From Shewanella algidipiscicola (GTDB lineage Bacteria; Pseudomonadota; Gammaproteobacteria; Enterobacterales; Shewanellaceae): DNA of 64,000 bases. The notes beneath the pieces were generated by a model, which saw only the letters and a list, made by a program, of their open reading frames with translations, made no database searches and was not told the DNA's origin. Positions 50,408 through 59,260 of the stretch are shown piece by piece. The translations under genes and the position numbers were made by a program. The stretch's first letter is position 1, and each line of letters starts with the position of its first letter. The stretch spans positions 62,001 to 126,000 of the forward strand of contig NZ_QPQT01000009.1 in assembly GCF_003605125.1 (NCBI RefSeq), written 5' to 3'.

Positions 50408-50572
50408 CGGCGCTATTGTCTAGGTGGGTCATCTCATGTTTATAGCACAACGATTCATCACCACACTAGCGGGGGGATCACATCTTTCGCAACAAAACAT
50501 TAACCTTTGTGATAATTGTGGTATCGATCTTTATCTTGCAAAGCAGCCATGTCACCTGTTGATAGCGCCCTA

Positions 50573-51286
50573 CTATATTGTCGCCACCTCTTGCGGTGTT
50601 AACTCACGGCTCTGGCCTGGTTGCAAGCATTCATCTAACGCTAAGGTGCCAACCGATAAACGGTGCAGTGCTACGACGGGATTGCGAAAACGACCAAACA
50701 TACGCTTAATTTGGTGATATCGCCCCTCATACAAGGTCACTAATGCTTGATGCCCCTGTGCAGCGTTCACTATGGTTAACTGAGCTGGCAAGGTGGTGAT
50801 ATCTTCAAATGCAAAATAAAACCCTTGGGCAAAGGCCTCTATATACTCCTGACTCAAGGGGTTTTTAAGGGTCACTAAATAGGTTTTAGCCACTTTATGG
50901 TCTGGCGCCATAATACGTTTAGACCACTGGCCATCATTGGTCAGTAGCACTAGACCAGAGGTATTGAGATCGAGCCTGCCCACAATATGCAGATCGCTAT
51001 TATCTGTGCCATCGAGCAAGTCGATGACCGTTTTGTGCTGCTCATCTTTGGTGGCGCACACCACCCCCACAGGCTTGTGCAACATGATGTAACACGCGCG
51101 GCGCTGCTGCAGCACTTGGCCGTCAAAAACGATATGACTAAATTGGTCGACCCTTAAATCAATGTCACGTGCTAACTGGCCGTCAACCGTCACCCGTCCT
51201 TGGGCCAATATTAGCCGTATCTGCTTTTTCGGTATCTGCGTATGGCTGCTAATAAACCTGTCTAATCTTGCCCGTTTAGACTGCAT
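50573..51286 (-). CDS. rsuA: RsuA-family 16S rRNA pseudouridine synthase
   Basis: A 237-residue enzyme with an S4 RNA-binding domain (residues 1-60) and a pseudouridine synthase domain with the catalytic Asp in GRLDLNTSGLVLLTNDG. The KTYLVTL and EGRYHQIKRMFG motifs follow. RsuA modifies position 516 of 16S rRNA; the closest family member could also be another RsuA/RluB-type paralogue. Its ATG shares one base with the stop codon of the regulator before it (TAATG), showing translational coupling. Confidence 0.85.
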   Translation of the reverse strand: MQSKRARLDRFISSHTQIPKKQIRLILAQGRVTVDGQLARDIDLRVDQFSHIVFDGQVLQQRRACYIMLHKPVGVVCATKDEQHKTVIDLLDGTDNSDLHIVGRLDLNTSGLVLLTNDGQWSKRIMAPDHKVAKTYLVTLKNPLSQEYIEAFAQGFYFAFEDITTLPAQLTIVNAAQGHQALVTLYEGRYHQIKRMFGRFRNPVVALHRLSVGTLALDECLQPGQSRELTPQEVATI

Positions 51287-51930
51287 TATGACTCACCAGC
51301 AAGACCAGTTACAGGCGTCACTTTATAGGCACAGCGACGCGCGCCCTCAATAATGTGCTCCTCTCTGCTGACTGTCGCAACCCCCTCAAATAACCATTGA
51401 AAAAGCTGTAACTCTGAGCGGCAAAAATTGACACAACTGCTGGCTGCGGCGCAAATAGGACAATGATTTTCCAGCAACCAAAAGTGATTATCCTCCTGCT
51501 CAACCGTGGCAACGTAGCCCTCATCGGTTCTTAGTCTGGCAAGTGCATGCAGTTTATCGAGCACACTGGCATGATGCGCCAATGCACTTTGATAGAGCAC
51601 TTTACTGGCTTCTTCTCTATGGCTGATCAATTGTTCTAGTCCACTATCACCAAAAACAACCTTAACCGACTCAATCAGTTGGAGAGTTAAATCATCATGT
51701 TTATCAGGGAATAAGGCGTCGCTTTTTTTGGTGAGAGACCAATAGCGTGTCGGCCGACCACGGCTGGCCTTGCGATCGTCAAAGATCAGCATCCCGGTCT
51801 CTTCTAACCCTTGCAGATGCTGGCGCACCCCCATGGTGGTTAATGAAAACTGTTCAGCCAAGGCCTTGGCGGTGCACGGCCCAGTCACTTTAATATAATC
51901 GACTATTTTTTCACTGGTTTTCTTGGTCAC
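51286..51930 (-). CDS. SufR-like winged-helix regulator with Cys cluster
   Basis: A 214-residue regulator. A DeoR/ArsR-like helix-turn-helix is at about residues 8-60 (TAKALAEQFSLTTMGVRQHL and a RGRPTRYWSL wing). Its C-terminal part has cysteines in HCPICAAASSCVNFC and again in RRCAYKV. This matches the SufR/MarR-like proteins that bind an Fe-S cluster through C-terminal cysteines. It may sense iron-sulfur or redox state. It is divergent from the FMN reductase gene, with an inverted repeat in between, and is coupled to the pseudouridine synthase gene. Confidence 0.75.
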   Translation of the reverse strand: MTKKTSEKIVDYIKVTGPCTAKALAEQFSLTTMGVRQHLQGLEETGMLIFDDRKASRGRPTRYWSLTKKSDALFPDKHDDLTLQLIESVKVVFGDSGLEQLISHREEASKVLYQSALAHHASVLDKLHALARLRTDEGYVATVEQEDNHFWLLENHCPICAAASSCVNFCRSELQLFQWLFEGVATVSREEHIIEGARRCAYKVTPVTGLAGES

Positions 51931-51996
51931 TCTCGGCTCCTGGCTCAGACTGCTATCTGACTATTATCTGCGATCAATCATGTCTAGCCAACCAAT

Positions 51997-52018
51997 AAGT
52001 AAACTTTTTTATTTACTT
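51997..52018. promoter_or_regulatory. inverted repeat in the divergent control region
   Basis: AAGTAAA-N8-TTTACTT, located 68 bases from the SufR-like regulator start and from the FMN reductase start. A second TACTTTAC copy follows at 52021. A plausible operator for the regulator. Confidence 0.4.
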
Positions 52019-52085
52019 TATACTTTACAAAATTAAATAAAGCGATTACCTTATAAAATATTAAATAAACAAAAAGGTTTACAAT

Positions 52086-52691
52086 ATGAATCTCCTCATC
52101 GTCAGTGCCAGCCAAAGAACCCCATCTCAGAGCGCCAATGTCGCACGATATATCGCAGAGCATAGTCCTCAATTTCAGTCCATTAACCATGTTGAACTGT
52201 GTCAGTATCAGCTACCTTTTTGGGATGGTGACAGGGCGAGCCCTGCATTACTCGATAGCGACTGGCACAGCATTAACCAGCAGGTCATACAAGCCGATGC
52301 CTTAGTGCTTATCACGCCAGAATGGGGCGGCATGGCATCGCCCATATTAAAGAATTTTCTGCTGCTGTGTGATGGTCAAGACACCGCACACAAACCCGTG
52401 CTATTAGTGGCGGTATCGAGCGGTATTAGTGGTGCCTACCCGATTGCCGAGCTCAAAATGAATGCACTAAAGAACAACAAACTGGTGCCCATTCCCGATC
52501 ACCTCATCATTAGAAACAGTGAAAATGTGCTGCAACAAGGTACGCAAGATGCGCGAGAACAACAACTGAGGGGGCGAGTCGATTACAGCCTGCACATGCT
52601 GCATCAATACGCTCTGGCATTAGCCACCATACGCCATAACCACCAGCATCAAGCTTACCCCAAACAGCAGGAATACAGCTACGGCATGTAG
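52086..52691 (+). CDS. NADPH-dependent FMN reductase family protein
   Basis: A 201-residue flavodoxin-fold reductase. It begins MNLLIVSASQRTPSQSANVA, with the phosphate-binding loop SASQRTPSQS, and has the TPEWGGMASPILKNFL motif that packs on the flavin. It is likely to reduce quinones, azo dyes or metal ions using NAD(P)H and FMN in the cytoplasm. It is divergent from the SufR-like regulator and followed by the VOC gene at 29 bases. Confidence 0.83.
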   Translation: MNLLIVSASQRTPSQSANVARYIAEHSPQFQSINHVELCQYQLPFWDGDRASPALLDSDWHSINQQVIQADALVLITPEWGGMASPILKNFLLLCDGQDTAHKPVLLVAVSSGISGAYPIAELKMNALKNNKLVPIPDHLIIRNSENVLQQGTQDAREQQLRGRVDYSLHMLHQYALALATIRHNHQHQAYPKQQEYSYGM

Positions 52692-52720
52692 CCTCAAGTC
52701 ATATACACAAGGAGTTGACA

Positions 52721-53149
52721 ATGATCCATTTAGAGCATGTGAATTTAGTCGTTAAAGATATCAACACCAGCCTAGCCTTCTATCAGGCGGCATTGCCTCA
52801 CTGGACTATCCGCGGTGGTGGCGAAGCAACTTGGTATGGCAAGCCGCGCCACTGGATCCACTTTGGCGATGACTACCAATACTTGGCCTTTAATGATGAT
52901 GGTGAAGCAGAAAATCGCGATTTGACGGGTCATCAAGTGGGGCTCGCCCATTTTGCTTTTGTCACTCATGATCTTGATGGCATCATCGACCGCTTAAACC
53001 GCGCAGGGTTTGCTGTCGATAAAGAAGGCGTGAGCAATCCACACCGCCGCAATGTCTATTTTATTGACCCTGACGGATTTGAAGTGGAGTTTGTCCAATA
53101 TGTAAGTGATAACCCAAGTGAGCGCAATCATTACGAGAACGCCAGTTAG
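52721..53149 (+). CDS. VOC family (glyoxalase/dioxygenase-like) protein
   Basis: A 142-residue vicinal-oxygen-chelate protein. Metal-binding-like residues are seen in HLEHVNLVVKD (His), HFGDDYQYLAF, GLAHFAFVTHDLDG (His) and DPDGFEVEFVQ (Glu). It is likely to bind a divalent metal; the substrate is unknown. ATG 52721 follows AAGGAG at six bases and is preferred to a TTG six bases earlier. It is probably co-transcribed with the FMN reductase. Confidence 0.82.
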   Translation: MIHLEHVNLVVKDINTSLAFYQAALPHWTIRGGGEATWYGKPRHWIHFGDDYQYLAFNDDGEAENRDLTGHQVGLAHFAFVTHDLDGIIDRLNRAGFAVDKEGVSNPHRRNVYFIDPDGFEVEFVQYVSDNPSERNHYENAS

Positions 53150-53236
53150 GCATCATTGTCGCGCCGATGATTTAAGCCATTATTCCTGATAAGCACCGCA
53201 TCTTAGTTAAGCAGTTAAAACAGGCGATTTAGCTGC

Positions 53237-53485
53237 TTAACCCAACCACACCAGCAGGGTAAACAGCACCAAATAGAAGAAAAAGCCACTCAGATAGACC
53301 ATGTAAAAGTCATTTTTAGCGAGGCGTTTTTGATGATGAAACATCGCAGGCCAATAGAGCGGTTTCTGGATACGCCCAAATGAGACTATCGCAAGCACTA
53401 CCGCGCCTGAGGTATAGAGCACAAAAGAGAGCAATAACTCCCAAAAAAACCAGATAACGAGTTCGGTAACAAAGCCTGCAGCCAT
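53237..53485 (-). CDS. small membrane protein of unknown function
   Basis: An 82-residue protein with two or three hydrophobic segments (about residues 5-35 and 62-81) joined by a basic loop (FGRIQKPLYWPAMFHHQKRL). GAGGCTC precedes the ATG. I do not recognise a family. It lies alone on the minus strand. Confidence 0.6.
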   Translation of the reverse strand: MAAGFVTELVIWFFWELLLSFVLYTSGAVVLAIVSFGRIQKPLYWPAMFHHQKRLAKNDFYMVYLSGFFFYLVLFTLLVWLG

Positions 53486-53559
53486 CAGAGCCTCCCTTCA
53501 GTACATTTTTGCTTTTCTAAGGTACGACCAATTTAAAGTATTTCTGCCAAGTACTACGC

Positions 53560-53772
53560 CTAATGGCCTGCCATTTTAAATAAAAACAGCACAAACACAG
53601 CAGCTAAAACACTACCTATGATAACCATTGTCGTCAGCGTTTTTGAGCGCCTCATCGATTGAAACAGCGCAAAGTAGGTCTCCATTTCAAGTATGTCCAT
53701 CAAGCAGAATTTTCCGTGAACAACAGATTTGCTTGTGATTGTCTCTGGCTTATCAGCTTGATTAACAGTCAT
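53560..53772 (-). CDS. small protein with C-terminal membrane segment
   Basis: A 70-residue protein with a soluble N-terminal part and a single hydrophobic segment at the end (about residues 48-68, MVIIGSVLAAVFVLFLFKMA), i.e. a tail-anchored plan. An internal start at MDILEME (53700) is possible. No family is recognised. It is followed by the other small membrane protein gene at 74 bases. Confidence 0.5.
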   Translation of the reverse strand: MTVNQADKPETITSKSVVHGKFCLMDILEMETYFALFQSMRRSKTLTTMVIIGSVLAAVFVLFLFKMAGH

Positions 53773-53965
53773 CGACTTTCCTTAGCGAGTTGGGTTGATC
53801 GGATGAATTGACGAGTGAATAGCCAACACTCTAACCAGCCAAACCTTATAAATCCCGTTAATAATTGTTAACACTAAGCCTACCCTCTCATAACTTAAAG
53901 GCGAGTTTGAGGAATAAGTTAAGCCTTGATGGCTACCGCGATAACTTAGATGAGAAGGCTAAGGT

Positions 53966-54262
53966 TTAAGCTTTCATGTAGAAATGAATTTCAAACTGAA
54001 TATCATCAGTTAGCGGCACGATACTGTGCCAATATTTAGGGTGGGATATCGCCGTTTCATTGGCTTTTAATCTCACCTCTCGTTCAGCCTCCCCCTGCTT
54101 GTTCTTATACCCATAAAACATCAATTCACCACTTATCACATGGATCTGCTCGTAAACACCGCTACGGGTAAAGTGACGCTGGGCATAGATTGCTGGAATA
54201 TTATCTTTACCGAACACTGCTGTTGTTTTGCACTTTACATAACCCTTTGGTACGCACGACAT
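53966..54262 (-). CDS. DUF1971 (TehB-N-like cupin) protein
   Basis: A 98-residue beta-sandwich protein of the DUF1971 type. Motifs seen are PAIYAQRHFTRSGVYEQIHV, ELMFYGY and KYWHSIVPLTDDIQFEIHFY. Such domains occur alone or fused to the tellurite-resistance methyltransferase TehB. The role is unknown. The start at 54262 (MSCVPKGYVK) is chosen because AAGGCGG lies eight bases upstream. Confidence 0.75.
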   Translation of the reverse strand: MSCVPKGYVKCKTTAVFGKDNIPAIYAQRHFTRSGVYEQIHVISGELMFYGYKNKQGEAEREVRLKANETAISHPKYWHSIVPLTDDIQFEIHFYMKA

Positions 54263-54381
54263 AAACAACCGCCTTATATTAAAGTTTGTTGATAAATCAG
54301 ATCTAAAGCTAGTACATCGTTGCACAAATTTCTATTGTCATTACACTAGGGGAAATCGTTTTAAGTGACTTTAGATTCTCT

Positions 54382-54852
54382 ATGAGTGACCCATTTCACT
54401 ACACCACCCAATTTACCCTTGATAAAGCCTATTATGCAGAATGCTTTGACCAATCAGTGACGCAAGATACATCGATAAAAACCTATTACAAAGCCATCGG
54501 TTTTATTGTCATTGGCACGGCGCTACTGCTTACTGGTAGCAATAGCTATGCGTCATGGTTTATTGTCGGCCTTGGGGTACTAGAAGCACTTAGCGTTAAA
54601 TTTAAACGTTCATGGTGGCTGATGAGACAGATGTGGAGCAAAGCCGCTGGTAATGAAACCACCCTGACCATAGATGAGCGTGGCATTAGCACTCACTCTT
54701 ACTGTGTCGACTCGCTTATTGCTTGGGATGAGATGTATCGCATTAACGAAACCGATAAAGGCTTCCTCATCACCTTAGCCAAAGGCACCAGCTACGTATC
54801 AAAAAGCCATTTAAGCACACAGGCCTGCGATTTTATCAGGGCTAAGATATAA
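54382..54852 (+). CDS. YcxB-like membrane protein
   Basis: A 156-residue protein with two membrane segments (about residues 36-72) followed by a soluble beta-rich domain (TTLTIDERGISTHSY, SLIAWDEMYRINETDKGFLI). This is the plan of YcxB-like proteins. The function is unknown. It is divergent from the DUF1971 gene. Confidence 0.7.
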   Translation: MSDPFHYTTQFTLDKAYYAECFDQSVTQDTSIKTYYKAIGFIVIGTALLLTGSNSYASWFIVGLGVLEALSVKFKRSWWLMRQMWSKAAGNETTLTIDERGISTHSYCVDSLIAWDEMYRINETDKGFLITLAKGTSYVSKSHLSTQACDFIRAKI

Positions 54853-55056
54853 GACTTATTAGCCACATAAAGGCTAACAAAGCCAACTCCCTACCTGAGT
54901 ACAAATCCAATAAACGGATGATGACTAAGCCCTAAATGCGTAGTGACATCTGCATAAGGGAATAGACATTCACTTAGGCAGGTTAACTTATTACGATAAA
55001 AACAGTATTCATTAATCTCGGCAAACAGAGCGTTGTCGATCACTTTTGGAGTCACA

Positions 55057-55725
55057 ATGAACCATAAAAAACATGCGTTAACTGCGCTTGTTGCTGGCTC
55101 GGCGCTACTATTGTCAGCCTGCCAAACCACCAATCCTTACACTAATGAATCACAAAATGCCAAAGCCACTAATGGGGCGATTATTGGCGCAATTGCTGGC
55201 GCTGCTATTGGCGTGGCCTCCTCAAGCAAGAGCGATCGCGGTAAAGGTGCCTTGATTGGCGCTGCATCGGGCGCGGCAGTCGGTGGTGGGGTGGGTTATT
55301 ATATGGATGTACAAGAAGCCGAGCTGCGTAAACAACTGCAATCGACGGGGGTAAGTGTAACTCGTAGTGGCAATAATATTATTTTGAATATGCCTAACGA
55401 AGTGACCTTTGGTGTTGACCAGAGTCAACTCAGCGCTCGCGCTAAGCAGGTGCTCAACAGCGTCGCGTTAGTGGCTAAAGAATATGATGAAACCAGACTG
55501 AATATTGTTGGCTATACCGATAGCACTGGTAGTGAGTCCTATAATTTACGACTATCACAAGTTCGTGCCAGTGAAGTGGCCAACTATCTGATGTCACAAA
55601 ATGTCGCGCCTAGACGCATCGTCTCACAAGGCATGGGCGAATCACGTCCCATCGCGAGTAACAATACTCAGCAAGGTCGAGCACAAAATCGCCGCGTGGA
55701 AATAGTGCTAAGCCCAATCAATTAA
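55057..55725 (+). CDS. OmpA-family outer-membrane lipoprotein (YiaD-like)
   Basis: A 222-residue lipoprotein with a lipobox LLSAC (Cys at about residue 22), then a Gly/Ala-rich hydrophobic segment (GAIIGAIAGAAIGVASSS) and a second glycine-zipper stretch. The C-terminal OmpA peptidoglycan-binding domain runs from about residue 110 and contains NIVGYTDSTGSESYNLRLS and GQAQNRRVEI-like residues (seen as GRAQNRRVEIVL). It links the outer membrane to the cell wall. The start at 55057 is set by TTGGAG and the signal peptide. Confidence 0.88.
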   Translation: MNHKKHALTALVAGSALLLSACQTTNPYTNESQNAKATNGAIIGAIAGAAIGVASSSKSDRGKGALIGAASGAAVGGGVGYYMDVQEAELRKQLQSTGVSVTRSGNNIILNMPNEVTFGVDQSQLSARAKQVLNSVALVAKEYDETRLNIVGYTDSTGSESYNLRLSQVRASEVANYLMSQNVAPRRIVSQGMGESRPIASNNTQQGRAQNRRVEIVLSPIN

Positions 55726-55820
55726 GGCCATTGCCGCCTTAATCCCAGCTTAACGGCTCAGGCTGCCATTTTGCACCACTGTCGATTGCAAATCTTGGCA
55801 GCCTGAACATCACTACCTGA

Positions 55821-56387
55821 TTACGTTTTTTTGATTTCACCTACAGGTAAGACTGAGCGACCATATTCGGCGTTGATCACCTGAGCCATGGCAAAATAGA
55901 TGGCACTGGCGCCACAGATAATCCCCTCAAACCCAGCGATAGTGCCAATTAACTCACTGCCGGTAAAATCGCGTGCCGCCAGTAAAAAGAACAGTAGCGT
56001 CAAAGATCCAAACACAAACTGCTTTGCCCTTGGGTAGCGCAGCGATGCCACAAACATAAATGCAGTAAAGGTGCCCCACAATGCCAAATACCAGCCCATA
56101 AAGTGCGCTGGACTGGCTGCAATACCACCATTAGGCAAGATGATAAGTCCTACCAAGGTCAGCCAAAACAATCCATATGAGGTAAAGGCTGTGGTGCCAA
56201 AGGTATCTCCTCTGACAAAACACATAATCCCCACAATCACCTGTCCTAGCCCCCCATAAAACATCCCCATCGCGAGGATCATGGCATCAATTGGAAAATA
56301 TCCGGCGTTATGGATATTGAGTAAAATGGTGGTCATGCCAAATCCCATTAAGCCTAATGGCGCAGGATTTGCGAAGGTGGTAGACAT
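55821..56387 (-). CDS. satP: acetate/succinate transporter (GPR1/FUN34/SatP family)
   Basis: A 188-residue six-helix inner-membrane protein beginning with the family signature NPAPLGLMGFGMTTILLN. It transports acetate, and perhaps succinate, with protons. A terminal AAX-like helix with ARDFTGSELIGTIAGF is also as in the family. It is a single gene. A long upstream region (about 850 bases to the next gene) contains CRP- and FNR-like sites. Confidence 0.85.
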   Translation of the reverse strand: MSTTFANPAPLGLMGFGMTTILLNIHNAGYFPIDAMILAMGMFYGGLGQVIVGIMCFVRGDTFGTTAFTSYGLFWLTLVGLIILPNGGIAASPAHFMGWYLALWGTFTAFMFVASLRYPRAKQFVFGSLTLLFFLLAARDFTGSELIGTIAGFEGIICGASAIYFAMAQVINAEYGRSVLPVGEIKKT

Positions 56388-56649
56388 TAAATTCCCCTAA
56401 TCAATTGCAATGCAGAAATACGCGCCCCTTATAGGTCGCGCAGCAAGCGGCGGATTCTAGAGCAGGTGCGGTGCGACAGCAATACACCGGCGCGCCTAAG
56501 TAACACAGGGGAAATAGTGCTTAAATACAAATGCTTATACTGAAAATCATAGCCAGCGTATCATTGATAAAAAATATAACTTCATAAAATCATAAACATA
56601 GATATAACAGCGGCAATAACCTCGCCTAACCGTCAACATTACGCAAAAG

Positions 56650-56665
56650 CGTGACCCAGATCACA
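56650..56665. promoter_or_regulatory. CRP-like binding site
   Basis: CGTGA-N6-TCACA, one mismatch from the CRP consensus TGTGA-N6-TCACA, 263 bases upstream of the acetate transporter start. Confidence 0.5.
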
Positions 56666-56802
56666 AATAATAGAATTGCACCAAGCCTTTGCGTTCCATA
56701 AACCTGACAAGAGCAGCAATTATTGTGTGCTAGCGCCCAATAACCAGCACCATCTGCGCCAGATCACAAATTTAATCAGCAAAAGCTAAAAAAACAGTAG
56801 GG

Positions 56803-56816
56803 CTGATCTAGATCAG
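56803..56816. promoter_or_regulatory. FNR/EtrA-like palindrome
   Basis: CTGAT-CTAG-ATCAG, a perfect palindrome matching TTGAT-N4-ATCAA except at the outer bases. Confidence 0.45.
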
Positions 56817-57074
56817 ATTAAAATGGCGCGCAACATCGCACCATGCCCATCAATAGCGACTCTCAGCAATAAGTTCAGTATTCATGATCTGATGATTCCG
56901 CGGTGATATCGAATGCCTTCTCATCCAGTAAGTCACACCTGTGAAATCGCCAGCACATTCATCTAACTCTTGGATGTGTCCAACAGCGATATTGATAGAA
57001 GCGCAGCTTGATATTGTGGCAATGGCAGGAGAACCCATGATTCTCTTCACTTCGCCATAGTTTGCATTAATAAA

Positions 57075-57084
57075 GGGGGGGGGG
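57075..57084 (+). repeat. homopolymer of ten G
   Basis: A G10 tract 160 bases upstream of the MipA/OmpV start. It may be prone to slippage, and also to sequencing error. Confidence 0.8.
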
Positions 57085-57243
57085 TGAGCAGATAAAGTAA
57101 TACTATAGCATTAACAACGGCATCGACCACGAATGTATCACTTTGTATCTCAACCATTGAAAAAACAGCTTAAAAACGGCTTCAATGTTAATCTGTAGCC
57201 TAGAAATTTAATTACTCAATAAATGTGCCACCTCATAGTCATA

Positions 57244-58119
57244 ATGAACAAAATCATCACAGTGCTACTCACCGCTGCTCTATTATCATTTGCAACTTAT
57301 GCCGATGAGGCCGTTAGCTGCGATGATGGCAGTGAATGTATTACCATTGGGCTTTGGGATATAGGTATTGCTGTCGGCTATGGCGTAAAATCTAACCCCA
57401 TCACTCAGTTTGATGACATCCCCATTTATATCATCCCAAGCCTGGCTTACTACGGTGAACAGTGGTTTTTCGATAACGGTAATCTAGGCTATAGCCTGCT
57501 AGAGAGCGAAAATATCACTGTCAATATGACCACCAGTTTTAGCAGTGATAGCGCCTATTTCTCTCGCTGGGATCCCTCCAACATTTTTGTTGCTGGCGGC
57601 AGTCGCGTATCAACAGAACTGGCTAATTCGAGTTCATTTTGGGATGTGGATGATCTGTACGCATTAAACTTTAACGAACTTGAAGATAGAAAAGTTACCG
57701 TTCTGGGTGGCGTTGAAACCTTTTTCTATACGCGTGCAGGTATCTTTAATATCGCATTGGCCCACGACCTACTTGATGTCCACTCAGGTATGGAAGCCCA
57801 GCTAAAATGGATGTATCGCTTGGCATTTTCGCAGTGGAAATTAGAGCTCGCCGCCAGTGCAAATTGGAAGAGCCAAGAGATCGTTAATTACTATTACGGC
57901 GTAAGAAGCAGTGAAAATTATTATTGGAATCAGGCCTATAATCCAGGTTCCGCAACCAATTTAAGCTTAACTTTGACGACTCAATACGCCATTAATCAAC
58001 ACTGGGAACTGTTATTCCTTGCTCACTATACCGACCTTGCCGATGAGATCGTTGCCAGCCCCTTAATTAATGAGCACAGCAGCAATACCTTCTTTGTTGG
58101 CGTAGCCTACAGGTTTTAG
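57244..58119 (+). CDS. MipA/OmpV family outer-membrane protein
   Basis: A 291-residue exported protein with a signal peptide (about residues 1-20, ends ATYA) and a beta-barrel of MipA/OmpV type. The first strands contain IGIAVGYGVKSNPI and IPIYIIPSLAYYGEQWFFDN, and it ends FFVGVAYRF with the C-terminal Phe needed for barrel assembly. It is the first gene of an operon with DUF3019, a response regulator and a sensor kinase. This suggests that the barrel is part of an envelope-stress or peptide-sensing module. Confidence 0.85.
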   Translation: MNKIITVLLTAALLSFATYADEAVSCDDGSECITIGLWDIGIAVGYGVKSNPITQFDDIPIYIIPSLAYYGEQWFFDNGNLGYSLLESENITVNMTTSFSSDSAYFSRWDPSNIFVAGGSRVSTELANSSSFWDVDDLYALNFNELEDRKVTVLGGVETFFYTRAGIFNIALAHDLLDVHSGMEAQLKWMYRLAFSQWKLELAASANWKSQEIVNYYYGVRSSENYYWNQAYNPGSATNLSLTLTTQYAINQHWELLFLAHYTDLADEIVASPLINEHSSNTFFVGVAYRF

Positions 58120-58124
58120 TACAA

Positions 58125-58535
58125 GTGTATTCGTTTATTAACTCGCTTTTACCAGCCACTTTGTTCTGCATCTTATATGCAAATTCGGCCCTTGCGATCG
58201 ACGGAGAAGCGGCTGCGACCCTATCCTTGTCGCCGCAATTTTGCATTACCGCTAGTGAAGAGCAGAACTGTGATATCGAATTGCTATTGAATTGGCATAC
58301 CGCCATACCGCAAGTAGTATGTATTTTATCCAATTATCAAGCCTTACCTAAATGGTGCGCAGACTCAGCTGACATCAAAGCCCTGTCGCTAAAGGTCTCT
58401 ACCCAAGAAGATATTCAATTTATATTGATCAATAAACTGACGCACCAAACCTTAGCCGGTGCGCAATTAAACATTACCCCAACAGCGGAGCCTCAAGCTC
58501 GTCGCCGTTTTCGTAACCCTTGGAGTCTATTTTAA
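58125..58535 (+). CDS. DUF3019 family exported protein
   Basis: A 136-residue protein with a signal peptide (about residues 1-24, ends SALA) and a small beta domain with the DUF3019 features LSLSPQFCITASEEQNCDIE and CILSNYQALPKWCAD, including four cysteines that may form disulfides. It starts with GTG five bases after the MipA stop and shares the TAATG overlap with the response regulator. It occurs next to OmpR-type two-component genes in Shewanella; the role is unknown. Confidence 0.75.
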   Translation: MYSFINSLLPATLFCILYANSALAIDGEAAATLSLSPQFCITASEEQNCDIELLLNWHTAIPQVVCILSNYQALPKWCADSADIKALSLKVSTQEDIQFILINKLTHQTLAGAQLNITPTAEPQARRRFRNPWSLF

Positions 58536-59248
58536 TGTCAGAAGCTCAAGCGACCCATAGAGTCCTGCTTGTCGAAGACGATATCCGTCTAGCAAACCTC
58601 ATCGTGGATTACTTAAAGTCCCATGGAATGCATGTTGAAGTCGAACGTCGTGGTGATACCGTGCTCACTCGACTGCTTAATTACAAGCCCGATATTATCT
58701 TGCTCGATATCATGTTACCCGGCATGGACGGGCTCACCTTGTGCGAAAAGCTACCCGACTATTTTGCGGGCCCCATCTTACTGATGAGTGCGATGGGCTC
58801 CAATGAAGATCAAATCAAAGGTCTCGACCTTGGAGCCGATGATTATGTCGTCAAACCCGTCGACCCCGCATTATTAATTGCCAGAATCAATAATCTGCTG
58901 CGCCGCAAAGCGAAACCTATGCAGGCCGAATCACATTGTTTAACTTATGGGCGCCTCAGCATTGATCCACACACACAAACCATCCGCCTAGGAGAGAAAC
59001 AAGTCGACCTAACCAGCCATGAGTTTGAGTTATTATGGTTACTGGCCTCACAAGGAGGCCAAGTGCTGAGCCGTCAGTATATCTACCAATACCTACTCAA
59101 TATTGACTTCGATGGTAAAGACAGAAAGATTGATGTTCGCATCTCACGTTTGCGTAAAAAGCTAGGTGACAATATTGATACCCCATTTAGAATTAAAACC
59201 GTGTGGGGCCAAGGCTACCTATTTGCCCCCGAGGCATGGAACAATTAA
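58535..59248 (+). CDS. OmpR-family response regulator
   Basis: A 237-residue regulator. The receiver domain (residues 8-125) has the acidic pocket D15/D16, the phospho-acceptor D58 (LLDIMLPGMDG) and K107. The winged-helix output domain (about 140-235) holds VDLTSHEFELLWLLASQGG and KIDVRISRLRKKLGD. It pairs with the kinase encoded 12 bases downstream and probably controls its own operon and other envelope genes. The ATG at 58535 overlaps the DUF3019 stop codon. Confidence 0.9.
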   Translation: MSEAQATHRVLLVEDDIRLANLIVDYLKSHGMHVEVERRGDTVLTRLLNYKPDIILLDIMLPGMDGLTLCEKLPDYFAGPILLMSAMGSNEDQIKGLDLGADDYVVKPVDPALLIARINNLLRRKAKPMQAESHCLTYGRLSIDPHTQTIRLGEKQVDLTSHEFELLWLLASQGGQVLSRQYIYQYLLNIDFDGKDRKIDVRISRLRKKLGDNIDTPFRIKTVWGQGYLFAPEAWNN

Positions 59249-59260
59249 GCGAAATAACTT

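Larger units (their letters stand above)
56388..57243. other. 856-base control region
   Basis: Between the divergent acetate transporter and MipA genes. It holds a CRP-like site, an FNR/EtrA-like palindrome and a run of ten G. A 66-codon minus-strand frame at 56850-57050 lacks support and is not called. Confidence 0.5.

Noticed and set aside
56850..57050. 66-codon minus-strand frame in the region before MipA
   Set aside because: No clear ribosome binding site or family feature; the region looks regulatory.
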